From positions 3,410,001-3,474,000 of the forward strand of contig NC_017075.1 of assembly GCF_000284255.1 (NCBI RefSeq): DNA of 64,000 nt. The letters are read 5' to 3'. This stretch comes from Rubrivivax gelatinosus IL144. Lineage in GTDB: Bacteria; Pseudomonadota; Gammaproteobacteria; Burkholderiales; Burkholderiaceae_C. The notes under the pieces are model-generated. The model was not told the origin of the DNA and did not search any database. It saw only the letters and a list, made by a program, of their open reading frames with translations. Positions 10,587 through 22,600 of the stretch are shown here, piece by piece; position 1 is the first letter of the stretch, and each line of letters opens with the position of its first letter. The position numbers and the translations under genes are program-made.

Positions 10587-12827
10587 TCAGTTCGCCTCCA
10601 CCGCGACCGTCGTGCCGCGGGCCGTCGCCGTCTCGCGCGCCTTGAAGCTGCGCCGTCCGACCCAGATCAGCGCCGCGAAGGCCAGCACCAGCAGCGCCAC
10701 CGGCCAGACGATCGGGCGGTTCCACTCGGCCTGTTTCTGCGCCCGCAGTTCGGGGTCGAGGCGGTAGTACTTGGCCATGTCGCGGATCAGGATCGAGGGC
10801 TTGCCGTTGTGCACCCATTGCTGGAACGCCAGGCCGCCCCAGGGGAAGTAGCCGAAGCACCAGGGCGAGTCCTGCTGCACGATGGCGACCATCTTGTCGA
10901 TGACCGCCTGCTTCTCCGGGCCGTCGTCCAGCGACTGCAGCTTGCGGTACAGGCCGTCGTACTCGGCGTTGTCGTAGTTCGAGTAGTTGTCGCCCTGGCT
11001 CTTGGAGCGGCCCAGCGGGCCGTAGAGCAGGAACAGGAAGTTCTCGGCGTCCGGGTAGTCGGCCAGCCAGCCGCCCCAGAAGATCTGGTGGCGGCCCTGC
11101 AGCGTCTTGTCCTGGTACTGGTTGAAGTCGGTCGCGCGGATCTCGAGCTGGATGCCGAGCTTGGCGAACTGCTTGATCATCCAGTCGTTCTCGCTCTTGC
11201 TCTCGGGCGTCGGCGCACGCTGGAAGTCGTAGTTCAGCACCAGCGGCTTGCCGGTCTTCTCGTCGCGGCCGCCGGGGTAGCCGGCTTCGGCGAGCAGCTT
11301 CTTCGCGTCCTCGATCGGCCGGCGCACGACCTTGCCGTCGACGAGTTGGTGCGTCACCGGGTTGTAGAAGCCGGGCTGGCCTTCGCGCGAGCCGAACAGG
11401 CCGGGCGGCACCGGCGAGTGCGCGGCGACGCCGCCCTTGGACTTGAAGATGCGGCCGTAGCCTTCCTCCCAGTCGATGGCGATGGCGATCGCCTGGCGCA
11501 GCTTGCGGTTCTTCTCCTGCTGCTCGCGCGTGTCGCCGCGGCCGACGACCGGGTCGAGCATGTTGAAGCCGAGGTACCAGTTCGAGATGTCGGTCATCAG
11601 CGGGAACTGGAATCCGCGGTCCTCGTAGAGCTTGCGCACCTCGTCGGAGTCGTCGGCGTCGTTGCGGAAGTCCACGCCCCACTCGGGACGCTCGATTTCC
11701 GGCACGTCGAAGTAGCCCTGCTTGAACTTCTCCTTGCGCGGCACCTTCTCCTTCTCGATCGTCACGTAGAGCTTGTCGATGAAGGGCATCGGCTTGCCGC
11801 AGTCGGCCAGCAGGCCGGCGGCCTTGTCCTCGGCCGAACCTTCGCAGGGATAGGTCTCGCCGTGGTAGTTCGGGTTGCGCTGCAGCACGTGGCGGCGGTC
11901 GCGCACGAAGTCGACCATCATGTACGGGCCCGTGCCCACCGGCCACTGGTTCAGCGACAGGCCGTTCTCGCTCATGCCCGGCTGGGCGTAGAAGGCGTCG
12001 GCTTCCCAGGCCATCGGTGCCAGGAAGGGCATCGCCATCCAGTAGCTCCACTGCGGGTACTTGCCCTTGATGCGGATGCGCCAGGTGTACTTGTCGACCG
12101 CGTAACTGCCCGCCAGCGGCCACTTGCGGAAGTCGAGGAAGGGCTTGTCGCGCGCATCGCGCGGCAGGCCGGCGAGCAGCTTGGCGTCCTCCTTCTTGAC
12201 CTGGTCGGCGTACTCGCGCAGCCCGATCACGTACTCGGAGAAGATGGCGAAGATCGGCGCCTCGATGCGCGTCGTCGCATGGCGCTTGAGCGCGTAGACG
12301 AAGTCGTCGGCGACGAGCTCGCGCGTGCCCTGGTACTGGAAGTCCAGCGGCGAACGCTTGTCGCCGAGCTGGTCGCGCGTCAGGTTGAGGTAGCGGTAGC
12401 GACCCTGCTCGTCCTTGGCGAAGGCCGGGTGCGGCTGGAACATGACGCCCGGCCGGATCTTGACGTCGTAGACGCTCTCGGCGATCTGCTCGGCCGGCGC
12501 GTTGTCGGGCAGCGCGTGGCCGTCGCGGTCGAGGTAGTGCGGCTTGGCGACCTCGGCGGCGGCCTTCGGGATCAGCGTGTACGGCCGCTTCAGGTAGTGG
12601 TACCCGTAGGGCGGCTCGTAGATCTGGTAGGTGTACGCCGACTCGGGGTTGGCGTAGGAGGCCACCGGATCCAGGTAGCGCGGCGAGCGCTCGTCGAACG
12701 AATAGAACATCGTGTTCTGTCGTTCGGCGCCGGCGGGGTACGGACTGTTGTTGCAGCCTGCGGACAGCAGGGCCGCGGCCAGGCTCAGGGCCAGCCCGAT
12801 ACGGACGACGATCGAATTCCCGCGCAT
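10587..12827 (-). CDS. yejA: membrane-bound peptide-binding protein of the Yej-like ABC importer
   Basis: 746 aa solute-binding protein of family 5. The ATG at 12827 has AGGAG upstream. A lipobox LLSAGC puts the mature N-terminus at Cys25, so this is a lipoprotein, unlike E. coli YejA. The binding domain has family blocks such as KLRQAIAIAIDWEEGYGR and WGGWLADYPDAENFLFLLYG. Near the C-terminus (about residues 700-723) there is a clear membrane segment, WPVALLVLAFAALIWVGRRS, followed by a short basic and polar tail. Having both a lipid anchor and a C-terminal membrane segment is unusual for an importer binding protein. Family is certain; substrate is inferred to be peptides. Confidence 0.88.
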   Translation of the reverse strand: MRGNSIVVRIGLALSLAAALLSAGCNNSPYPAGAERQNTMFYSFDERSPRYLDPVASYANPESAYTYQIYEPPYGYHYLKRPYTLIPKAAAEVAKPHYLDRDGHALPDNAPAEQIAESVYDVKIRPGVMFQPHPAFAKDEQGRYRYLNLTRDQLGDKRSPLDFQYQGTRELVADDFVYALKRHATTRIEAPIFAIFSEYVIGLREYADQVKKEDAKLLAGLPRDARDKPFLDFRKWPLAGSYAVDKYTWRIRIKGKYPQWSYWMAMPFLAPMAWEADAFYAQPGMSENGLSLNQWPVGTGPYMMVDFVRDRRHVLQRNPNYHGETYPCEGSAEDKAAGLLADCGKPMPFIDKLYVTIEKEKVPRKEKFKQGYFDVPEIERPEWGVDFRNDADDSDEVRKLYEDRGFQFPLMTDISNWYLGFNMLDPVVGRGDTREQQEKNRKLRQAIAIAIDWEEGYGRIFKSKGGVAAHSPVPPGLFGSREGQPGFYNPVTHQLVDGKVVRRPIEDAKKLLAEAGYPGGRDEKTGKPLVLNYDFQRAPTPESKSENDWMIKQFAKLGIQLEIRATDFNQYQDKTLQGRHQIFWGGWLADYPDAENFLFLLYGPLGRSKSQGDNYSNYDNAEYDGLYRKLQSLDDGPEKQAVIDKMVAIVQQDSPWCFGYFPWGGLAFQQWVHNGKPSILIRDMAKYYRLDPELRAQKQAEWNRPIVWPVALLVLAFAALIWVGRRSFKARETATARGTTVAVEAN

Positions 12828-12965
12828 GCGGTCGCACTCCTCGCGGCGCCGGCCACGGGCCGGATGGGCCCCGCCGCCGGCGGCATCAATTCCAGATCCG
12901 CGTTCAGGCCACGCTCGTGACGGGCACCGGCGGAAAAGCCCGCGATTCTAGGGGCCAGCGCGGGC

Positions 12966-15516
<2,551 letters not shown>

Positions 15517-15590
15517 GGCGGCGCGATTATCGCGGCCGGGCACGGTCCTGCAGGGCCCCCGGCTTGCGTGCCGGCCACGCCGACGCGGCG

Positions 15591-18083
15591 TCAACGCGGC
15601 CCGACGAAACGCCGTTCGGAGGCCTCGACGCGCAGCGTCCCGGGGCATTCCAGCCGCATCGCACCGCCCTCCAGCACGATGCCCGCGCCGCCTTCGACCG
15701 CCAGCACCAGACGACGGGCGGCGCGCAGTTCGACACCTGCGGACTCGGACTGCAGCACCAGCGCGTCGCGCGACTCCAACGCGGCGTCGCCCGCCTCGGC
15801 CCGCAGCTCGAAGCCGCCGGCCGCCGAGACCTCCAGCCCCGAGGCCCCATCGTCCGCCCCACCCGCCGTCGCACCGGCGACGACGGCGATGCGGCCGTGG
15901 GCCTGCACGCCGCCGGCCGCCGCGCAGGCGAGCGCGAGGTCCTGGCCCGCTGCCTGGGTCAGCGTGCCGGCCGCGACCTCGACCTGGGACGCGGCGGTGG
16001 CCGTCACGCCGCCCGGCGCGTAGGCGGCGATCGCCGCGGCATGTTCGCCGCCGGCCCCGGGCTGCAGGGCGTCGCAGGCCGGCTGCAGACCTCGTCCGCC
16101 AGCCGGTTCCTGCGCGCCGAGGGCTGCGGCGCGATGGGTGCTCGCGGCCTGGGCCAACGTCTGCGCCAGGCGCAGCAGCGCTCGTGCCGACGCCCCGCCG
16201 GCGGCGTTGTCGGCCGCCGCCGCGGACGGCGGCGCCAGGCAGGCGCTGAGCAGCAGCCCGTGCGCGGCGCGCAGCGCGCCGGCGGCATCGGTGCGCAGCT
16301 CGAAGCCGCGGCCACGCAGGCTGCCGCGCCGATTGCCGGCCTGGTGCACGAGCGAGCCCAGGTTGAGCTGCGTTCCGGCCTGCGAGCTCACGAGTTGCAC
16401 GCGCAGCGCGCCATCGCTGTCGTCGAAGACGAGCTGGTTGCCACCCTCGCCGCCCAGCTCGCGGCTGCACCAGCCGGTCATCGCCGCGGCGTTGGCCTGC
16501 CCCCCGGCGTCCAGCGGCGCCGGCGAGCCACCGTGCCAGGGCGGCGCGTGCGCACCGGCAACCAGGTTGCCCTGCCCCGCCGCCCGGTGGTCCTCGCCGG
16601 CGGGCGGCTTCGACTGCGGCGCCGCGGCCCGCCCGCCCGGAGTCGGCGGCACACCGCCTTCGCCGATGCCGTCGTGCACGCCGGCCAGCACGACCGGCCG
16701 CCGGGCGTCACCGTCCAGGAAACCGACGACGACACGCTGGCCGACACGCGGCAGCCATTGCGCCGCGACACCGGCCCCGCCCCAGGGCTGCACGACACGC
16801 AGCCAGCCGGTCGCCGCGCCGGTCCAGGTGGCATCGGCGGACACGCCGGCCACCTGGAAGTCAAGCCGCACACGCAGCCGGCCGTGGGCGTCGGCCGCCA
16901 GCGCGCCCGGCGGGTCGCCGTCGCGGCCGACGACCTCGGCCTGCAGCAGGCCCGGCACCCGGGGCGACGGCGGCACCGCCGGGCGCCACGGGCGTGCTCG
17001 TTCAACGGCGTCGAATGCGTTGGCATAGCCGCCGGCCCAGGCGGCTTCGCGCAGCGGGGCATCCAGCCAGGGCACCTCCAGCGGCCAGGCCAGCGGATCG
17101 GCTCGCAGCCGGTCGTTGATGCCGGCCTGGCGCACCCGCGTCACGAGCAGCGGCGGCAGCGCCTCGCCGCCGTCCAGACGCATCCAGGTGCCGGGCGCCA
17201 GGCTGCGCACCGTGCTGCGGCCCTGCCAGCAGCGCTGCTGCGCACGGGCGGCCTCGAAGGCCAGCACGAGACGCCGCTGCGCCGCGTCACCGTCGTGGAA
17301 CTCGGCTTCACCGGCCATCCAGCGTGACGGAGGCAGCGGCCCACCCGTCGCCAGGGCGGCACCCAGCACACGTGCCGCCAGCGGGTCGGCGGCCGACGTC
17401 ACCAGGCCGCGGGGCGGCAGGCGCGTCGTGCGCGACAAGGCCGTCACCGCCTCGTCGCCGCAGAGCGGGCCGGGCCGGCGCTGCGGCAGCGCGCCGCGGC
17501 GTGCCGAGCGGGTGTCCTGCGGGCACTGGGCTTCGTCCGTGGTGTCGGTCAGCACATGCACGGTGTCGGTCGCGGCATCAAGGCGCAGCACCCTTCCCTG
17601 GGTGGCGAGCAGGCGCAGCACGAAGTCGAGGTCGCGCTCGCGGTACTGGACGACGACGTCCGCGCGCGTGTCGTCCGATTCCGTGCCCCCGGACATCTGC
17701 CAGCGCGCCAGCGCCCGATAAGGCCGGAACACGTCGGCCAGGATCTCGCCCAGGCTGCGCTGCAGCCACAGGCGGCTGTGCAGGCCGTGCTCCAGCAGCG
17801 CCAGCCAGCCGCACGCCCGCAGGCGGTAGTGGAAGAGGCCACCGTCGCCGTCTTCGGCGCGCGCCTGCACGACATGGCCACAGCGCCGCCAGGGCGGGCC
17901 GTCCAGGCCGGTGCCGACCAGGGCGAGCGGGCGTCCGAGCATCGCCGCCGGGTCCAGCCCAGGGTCGGACGCCAGGCACAGCAGCTCCATCTCGCCGGGC
18001 CGGCCCAGCGCGTCGTCGGCCGCCCAGGCCTCGACCTCGAGACCGGCGGGCAGCTGCGGTGCGTCCAGCCAGAAGCGCGGCAT
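15591..18083 (-). CDS. vgrG: T6SS spike protein VgrG
   Basis: 830 aa. Trimeric spike that sits on the Hcp tube and carries effectors out of the cell. The N-terminal gp27-like part includes VVQYRERDLDFVLRLLATQ; the gp5-like OB domain includes GRLRVRLDFQ and WLPRVGQRVVVGFLDGD. After it come the DUF2345-type blocks NQLVFDDSDGALRVQL, TQLNLGSLVHQAGN and RGRGFELRTDAAGALRAAHG, and a repetitive beta-helix end closing with GAMRLECPGTLRVEASERRF. There is no extra C-terminal toxin domain. ATG 18083 is used; GTG 18095, which overlaps the upstream stop as GTGA, is an equally possible start. Confidence 0.93.
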   Translation of the reverse strand: MPRFWLDAPQLPAGLEVEAWAADDALGRPGEMELLCLASDPGLDPAAMLGRPLALVGTGLDGPPWRRCGHVVQARAEDGDGGLFHYRLRACGWLALLEHGLHSRLWLQRSLGEILADVFRPYRALARWQMSGGTESDDTRADVVVQYRERDLDFVLRLLATQGRVLRLDAATDTVHVLTDTTDEAQCPQDTRSARRGALPQRRPGPLCGDEAVTALSRTTRLPPRGLVTSAADPLAARVLGAALATGGPLPPSRWMAGEAEFHDGDAAQRRLVLAFEAARAQQRCWQGRSTVRSLAPGTWMRLDGGEALPPLLVTRVRQAGINDRLRADPLAWPLEVPWLDAPLREAAWAGGYANAFDAVERARPWRPAVPPSPRVPGLLQAEVVGRDGDPPGALAADAHGRLRVRLDFQVAGVSADATWTGAATGWLRVVQPWGGAGVAAQWLPRVGQRVVVGFLDGDARRPVVLAGVHDGIGEGGVPPTPGGRAAAPQSKPPAGEDHRAAGQGNLVAGAHAPPWHGGSPAPLDAGGQANAAAMTGWCSRELGGEGGNQLVFDDSDGALRVQLVSSQAGTQLNLGSLVHQAGNRRGSLRGRGFELRTDAAGALRAAHGLLLSACLAPPSAAAADNAAGGASARALLRLAQTLAQAASTHRAAALGAQEPAGGRGLQPACDALQPGAGGEHAAAIAAYAPGGVTATAASQVEVAAGTLTQAAGQDLALACAAAGGVQAHGRIAVVAGATAGGADDGASGLEVSAAGGFELRAEAGDAALESRDALVLQSESAGVELRAARRLVLAVEGGAGIVLEGGAMRLECPGTLRVEASERRFVGPR

Positions 18084-18091
18084 GGCGGCGT

Positions 18092-18337
18092 TCACCGCGC
18101 CACAGCAGCGGCGGCCTGCGCCGGGGCGGGCCCCCGGTCGGCACGCGCCGCCACCTGTGCCGTGCCACCGACCACGACGACGAGGGCCAGCAGCCAGGCG
18201 GCGAGCACCGCCAGGCTCTCGCCGCGCGAAGGCTCCGCGGCGGCGAACTCGCGCAGCGCCGGGCCACGCGCGGGCCCTTCGTCGCCCGTCAGCAGGGTCG
18301 GCACACAGGACCGTTGCGGCGACAGGACGACAGACAT
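18092..18337 (-). CDS. small single-pass membrane protein coupled to vgrG
   Basis: 81 aa, start ATG 18337 with AGGAG seven bases upstream. It has a polar N-terminal half (TGDEGPARGPALREF), one membrane segment (LAVLAAWLLALVVVVGG, about residues 42-58), and an Ala-rich tail. Its stop falls just before the vgrG ATG, and inside a possible vgrG GTG start, so vgrG is probably translationally coupled to it. No family is recognised. Its place first in the minus arm of the T6SS locus suggests a role in VgrG loading, in the envelope complex or in effector handling, but none is shown. Confidence 0.7.
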   Translation of the reverse strand: MSVVLSPQRSCVPTLLTGDEGPARGPALREFAAAEPSRGESLAVLAAWLLALVVVVGGTAQVAARADRGPAPAQAAAAVAR

Positions 18338-18529
18338 GGCCGGGCTCCTGGCAGGCGACGCGGCCGATGCAGGCCGCGCCGAGCATCCTAGGCCGCACGC
18401 CGCGCGCGGGCAGTGCCGGCGGCCCCCTCCGAGGAGGCGCCGCCGCGGGTCCCCTCCGCGGAGGGATGGTTGTGACCGGGGCCGTCGGCAAACTGCCCCG
18501 GCCTTCGCCCCTCCCACCTCGGAGTCGCC
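18338..18529. promoter_or_regulatory. divergent control region of the T6SS locus with two inverted repeats
   Basis: This 192-base interval separates the vgrG arm from the M15-tssM arm. It holds a perfect 14-base palindrome CCCTCCGCGGAGGG (18452-18465) and a related smaller repeat CCTCC-GA-GGAGG (18426-18437), with 14 bases between them. The two share the CCTCC/GGAGG half-site, as expected of a dimeric regulator site, though in such GC-rich DNA chance must be allowed for. No clear sigma-70 or sigma-54 promoter was found. Confidence 0.4.
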
Positions 18530-19381
18530 ATGTCCAGTCCGGTCGTCCTCGCCGCGGTCCTGCTGTACTTCGCCTTCGTCAGCCTCGTGCTGGGGCTGAT
18601 CATGCTGCCGAGCTGGCAGGACCGCGCGGCCGACCTGCTGGCCCGTGTCCGCCGACGGCCGCCGCCTCCGCCGGCCGCGCCCCGCCCGCCCAACGTCCTG
18701 CAGGCGGCGCTGGACGCCGAGCCGCTGAGCCCGCGCCTGGGCCTGCTGGCGCTGCTGACCGCGGCGGTCGTCGCCGCAGGGCCGATCACGACGCTGATGC
18801 TGCACGAGCCCCCTGCCGAGACCGCGCCGGCGCCGGCTGCCACGGCCGGGGTCGCGCCGGCCGCCCTGGCTGACGCGGCAGCGCCGCGGGCAGTGCCGAC
18901 GCCGACGCTCTGGATGCGCGAGCCCTTGCCGCCGCCGGCGGGCACGAGCACCGACATCGACCGCGACTGGGCCCGGCTGCAGCCGCAGTTCCGCCACCGC
19001 CTGCTGACGCTGCTGGACATCGCCCGCGAACGTCACGGCTACGAGGTCGTGCTGCTGGAGGGCTACCGCAGCCCGGCGCGCCAGGCGCAACTGGCCGCGC
19101 TCGGCCCGGCGACGACGCTGGCGACGCCCGAGCGCAGCCGGCACCAGGCGGGCCTGGCCGCCGACCTCGCCTTCGTGCGCGAAGGCCGGCTGCTGCTGTC
19201 CGAACGCGACCCGTGGACGCTGCAGGCCTATCGCCATCTCGGCGAGATCGCCACCACGCTCGGGCTGCAGTGGGGCGGCGAATGGAGTTCGCTGCGCGAC
19301 CTCGGCCATGTCGAATGGCGCGGGCCGGCACGCCCGGCCGAGCCACCGGCTGCCGTGCCGGTGCTGGCCTCGGCCCGTTGA
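18530..19381 (+). CDS. membrane-anchored M15 (VanY-like) peptidase of the T6SS locus, TagX-like
   Basis: 283 aa. Two N-terminal membrane segments (about residues 5-27 and 64-85) are followed by a periplasmic linker rich in Pro and Ala and an M15 peptidase domain. The zinc and catalytic residues are intact: His205 and Asp212 in SRHQAGLAADLAF, and His260 in LGHVEW; GYRSPARQAQL is the usual preceding block. M15 enzymes cut peptidoglycan cross-bridges or stem peptides. A membrane-anchored M15 enzyme next to tssM recalls Acinetobacter TagX, which opens the murein for T6SS assembly. That is a functional inference; a secreted effector is less likely because of the two membrane segments. Confidence 0.82.
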   Translation: MSSPVVLAAVLLYFAFVSLVLGLIMLPSWQDRAADLLARVRRRPPPPPAAPRPPNVLQAALDAEPLSPRLGLLALLTAAVVAAGPITTLMLHEPPAETAPAPAATAGVAPAALADAAAPRAVPTPTLWMREPLPPPAGTSTDIDRDWARLQPQFRHRLLTLLDIARERHGYEVVLLEGYRSPARQAQLAALGPATTLATPERSRHQAGLAADLAFVREGRLLLSERDPWTLQAYRHLGEIATTLGLQWGGEWSSLRDLGHVEWRGPARPAEPPAAVPVLASAR

Positions 19382-19397
19382 GCGCCGGAGAACCCCG

Positions 19398-19664
19398 ATG
19401 CCACGCGCCTACGTTCTCGTCGGCGACCGCACGAGCCATGGCGGCATCGTGCTCGCCGGCAGCCCGGCGACGAGCCGCGACGGCCGTGCCGTCGCCCGGC
19501 TCGGCGACGCCGTCAGTTGTCCGCGCAAGGGCCACGGCCCGCGCACGAGCATCGTCTCCGGCGACGCCAGCCTGCTGATCGACGGCCGGCCGGCGGCACG
19601 CGAGGGCGACCGCTGCGCCTGCGGCGCACGCTTGCTCGCCTCGCAGGCGACGACGAGCGACTGA
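19398..19664 (+). CDS. PAAR-domain protein (T6SS spike tip)
   Basis: 88 aa, almost entirely one PAAR domain. It has the repeated turn pattern SPATSRDGRAVARLGDAVSCPRKGHGP and the later VSGDASLLIDGRPAAREGDRCACGARL, with the Cys and His that bind zinc at the tip. PAAR caps the VgrG trimer and sharpens it. No N-terminal or C-terminal effector domain is attached. It lies 16 bases after the M15 gene and one base before tssM, in the same operon. Confidence 0.93.
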   Translation: MPRAYVLVGDRTSHGGIVLAGSPATSRDGRAVARLGDAVSCPRKGHGPRTSIVSGDASLLIDGRPAAREGDRCACGARLLASQATTSD

Positions 19665-19665
19665 A

Positions 19666-22600
19666 ATGGCGGCGATCACGCGCATCGTTTGGCGTCGGCT
19701 GGCCGCGACTGCCGCCGTGCTGCTGCTGGCCGCCGGCGCCGGCCTGGCGGTCCACGCCGCGGGCTTCGGCGCCATCGCCGTCGCCGCCGTGATGGCCGCG
19801 GTGCTGGCAGCGTCGGCCCTCGTCTGGATGCTCGCTCGGCGGCGCAGTCTCCGCGGCGCCGAAGGCCTGGAGCAGGCCCTGCTGCCGCCCGGTCAAGACA
19901 CCGACCACGACAGCGGCCGCGACGCGCTGGCCCGAGGGCTGCACGACGCCGTGCGGCGCTTGCGCGCCTCGCCGCTGGGCCAGGCGCACGGCCGGGAGGC
20001 GCTCTACGCCCTGCCCTGGTACGTGCTCGTGGGCGAGTCCGCGGCCGGCAAGAGCAGCGCGGTGCGCGCGGCCGGGCTGGGCCTCGGGCCCGAGGACACC
20101 GGCCTGCACGGCGTCGGCGGCACGCGCCACTGCGACTGGTTCTTCGGCGCCGAAGCGATCGTGCTCGACACCGCCGGCCGCTACGCCGTCCAGCGCGAGG
20201 ACCGCGGCGAATGGCTGGCGTTCCTCGACCTGCTGCGACGGGCGCGGCCCCGAGCGCCGATCGACGGCGTCGTCGTCGTCGCCAGCGCCGCCGAGCTGGC
20301 CACGCAGCCCGCCGACGCCTTGATCGCGCTGGCACGCCGGCTGCGCGAGCGCGTGCACGAGCTCGGCGAACGCCTCGCGGTGGCGATGCCGGTCTACCTC
20401 GTCTTCACCAAGCTCGACCGGGTGGCCGGATTCGAGGCTTTCTTCGCCGACGCCGAACCCGGCGAACGCGAGCGCGTCTGGGGCGCGACGCTGTCTTGCC
20501 GCGACGCCGGCGGCGCCGACGCGGCCACACGTTTCGAGCTGGCCTGCACCGAGCTCGAGCACGGCCTGCGCGACCGGGCGCTGGCCCGGCTGGGCGGCAG
20601 CGCCGGCCCGGCGGCACCCGAGCTGCTGGGCTTCCCGCTCGAGTTCGCTGCGCTGCGGCCGGCGCTGCGCAGCTTCGTCGCCACGCTGTTCGACGACGAC
20701 CCGTACCACCTGCGCCCGCTGCTGCGGGGCTTCTACTTCACGAGCGCCGAACAACCCGGCACGGCCGCCCCGCGGGCGACCGAAGCGGCGGCACGCCGCT
20801 TCGTGCTGCCGCCGCCGGACACGGCCGCCGCCGGCACCCCGGCGTCACGGTCGGCGTCGCGTCCCTTCTTCCTCGCCCAGTTCTTCGCCCGCGTGCTGGG
20901 CGCCGACCGGGGCCTGGTGCGCCGCCAGATCTCGCCCCGCCGCCGCCGGCTGCAACGCGCCGGCTACGCGCTGGCGCTGGTCGCGGTGGCCGGCACGCTG
21001 GGCGCGCTGAGCGCGGCCTACCTGGAGGAGCGCCGCCTGGTCGCCCGCACCGCCACCGAACTCTTGCAGGCGAGCGCGTCGCAACGCAGCGCCGAGGACC
21101 TCGGTTCGCGTCTCCAGGCGCTGGAAGGGCTGCAGCGCCAGCTCCAAGCGCTGGCCGCCGAACCCGGTCTGGGTCTGGGGCTGCAGCAGCGCGGCGCGCT
21201 CGAACGCCGGCTGCGCGCCGACTACTACGCCGGGCTGAAGGTCCTGATGCTCGACCCCGTGGGCGCGTCGCTGGAGCAGGACCTGGAGGCCCGGCAGCGC
21301 GCTTCGGCACCCGACGGCGACACGCAGCCCGCCTACGACACGCTGAAGGCCTACCTGATGCTCGGCGACCCGACCCACCGCGAACCGGTGGCGCTGGGCG
21401 AGGCCATCGCACGCCACTGGCGTTCGTGGCTGGAGGCCCGGCGCGGCGCCCTGCCCGAGGACGAACTGCTGAAGCGCTCGCAGGCCATCGCCGCCTTCGC
21501 CGTCGCCCAGGCCGGCGATCCGGCGTTCCCCCGCCTGGAGCCGCGCGCCGCGCTGGTCGACGCCACGCGGCGCCAGCTGCGCACGGCACGGCAGCAGCGT
21601 CCGCCGCAAGAGCGTGTCTTCGACGAGATCCGCGCGCGCGCAGCGGCACGTTTCGCGGCCATCGGCCTGGACACGATGGCCGGGCCCGACGCCGCCAAGG
21701 CCGGCCTCCAAGGCGGCACGCTGGTGTCCGGAGCCTTCACGCTCGAAGCCTGGCGCGGCAGCATCGAACCCGCGATCCGCGAAGCCGCAGAAGGTGCGCT
21801 GCAGCGCCGCGACTGGGTGCTCGACGCCGGCACCCAGGACGACCTGACGCTGAGCGGCAGCCCGCAACAGATCCGCCAGGTTCTGGCCGAGCGCTACCGG
21901 CGCGAACACGCCGCCGCCTGGCAGCGCTTCGCCGAGGGCGTGTCGGTGCCACCGTTCCGCGACCTGGCCGACGCCGTGCAGCGCCTGGAGCGGCTGGCCG
22001 ATCCCTCGGCCTCGCCGCTGGCCCGGGTGGTCAGCGAGATCGCCCGCCAATCGGCGCTGGACGAGCCAGGCCCGGCCGCCGCGCCCCAAGACGGGCCGGG
22101 AGGCTGGATGCGCTCGGTCTGGGCGGCCACCACCACGCCGGCGTCCACCAGCGCAAGCTCGCCCGACGGGGCCGCATCCGTTCTGGCGGGCTTCGCCGGG
22201 CTTCAGCGCGGCGGCGACGCAGCGGCACCGTTGGGGCGTTATCTGCAAGCCCTGGCCCAGGTGCGCAGCCGCCTGCAAACCCTCGTGCGCCAGGGTGATG
22301 CCGGCCCGGGGGCGCGTGCGATGCTGGCCGCCACCCTCGCCGACAGCCCGGAGTCCGAGCTGGCCACGGCACTGCGGCTCACCGACGAGTTGCTGGCGGC
22401 CGTCCCGGCCGGGCCGCGCGCGACGCTGCGGCCCCTGCTGCTGCGCCCGCTGCAGGCCAGCGCCGCCGTGCTCGTCGCCCCGGCAGAAGCCGAACTCAAC
22501 CGGCGCTGGATGCAGGAGGTGCACGAGCCCTTCGTGCGCGGCCTGAGCGGCAAGTACCCCTTCGACCCGGCCTCGCGCGTCGAGGCCGGCGCCGACGAGA

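Noticed and set aside
15591..18491. Longer VgrG starting far upstream
   Set aside because: The extra N-terminal part is Arg/Gly/Pro-rich and covers the small membrane gene in another frame; the family starts near residue 1 of the ATG 18083 form.
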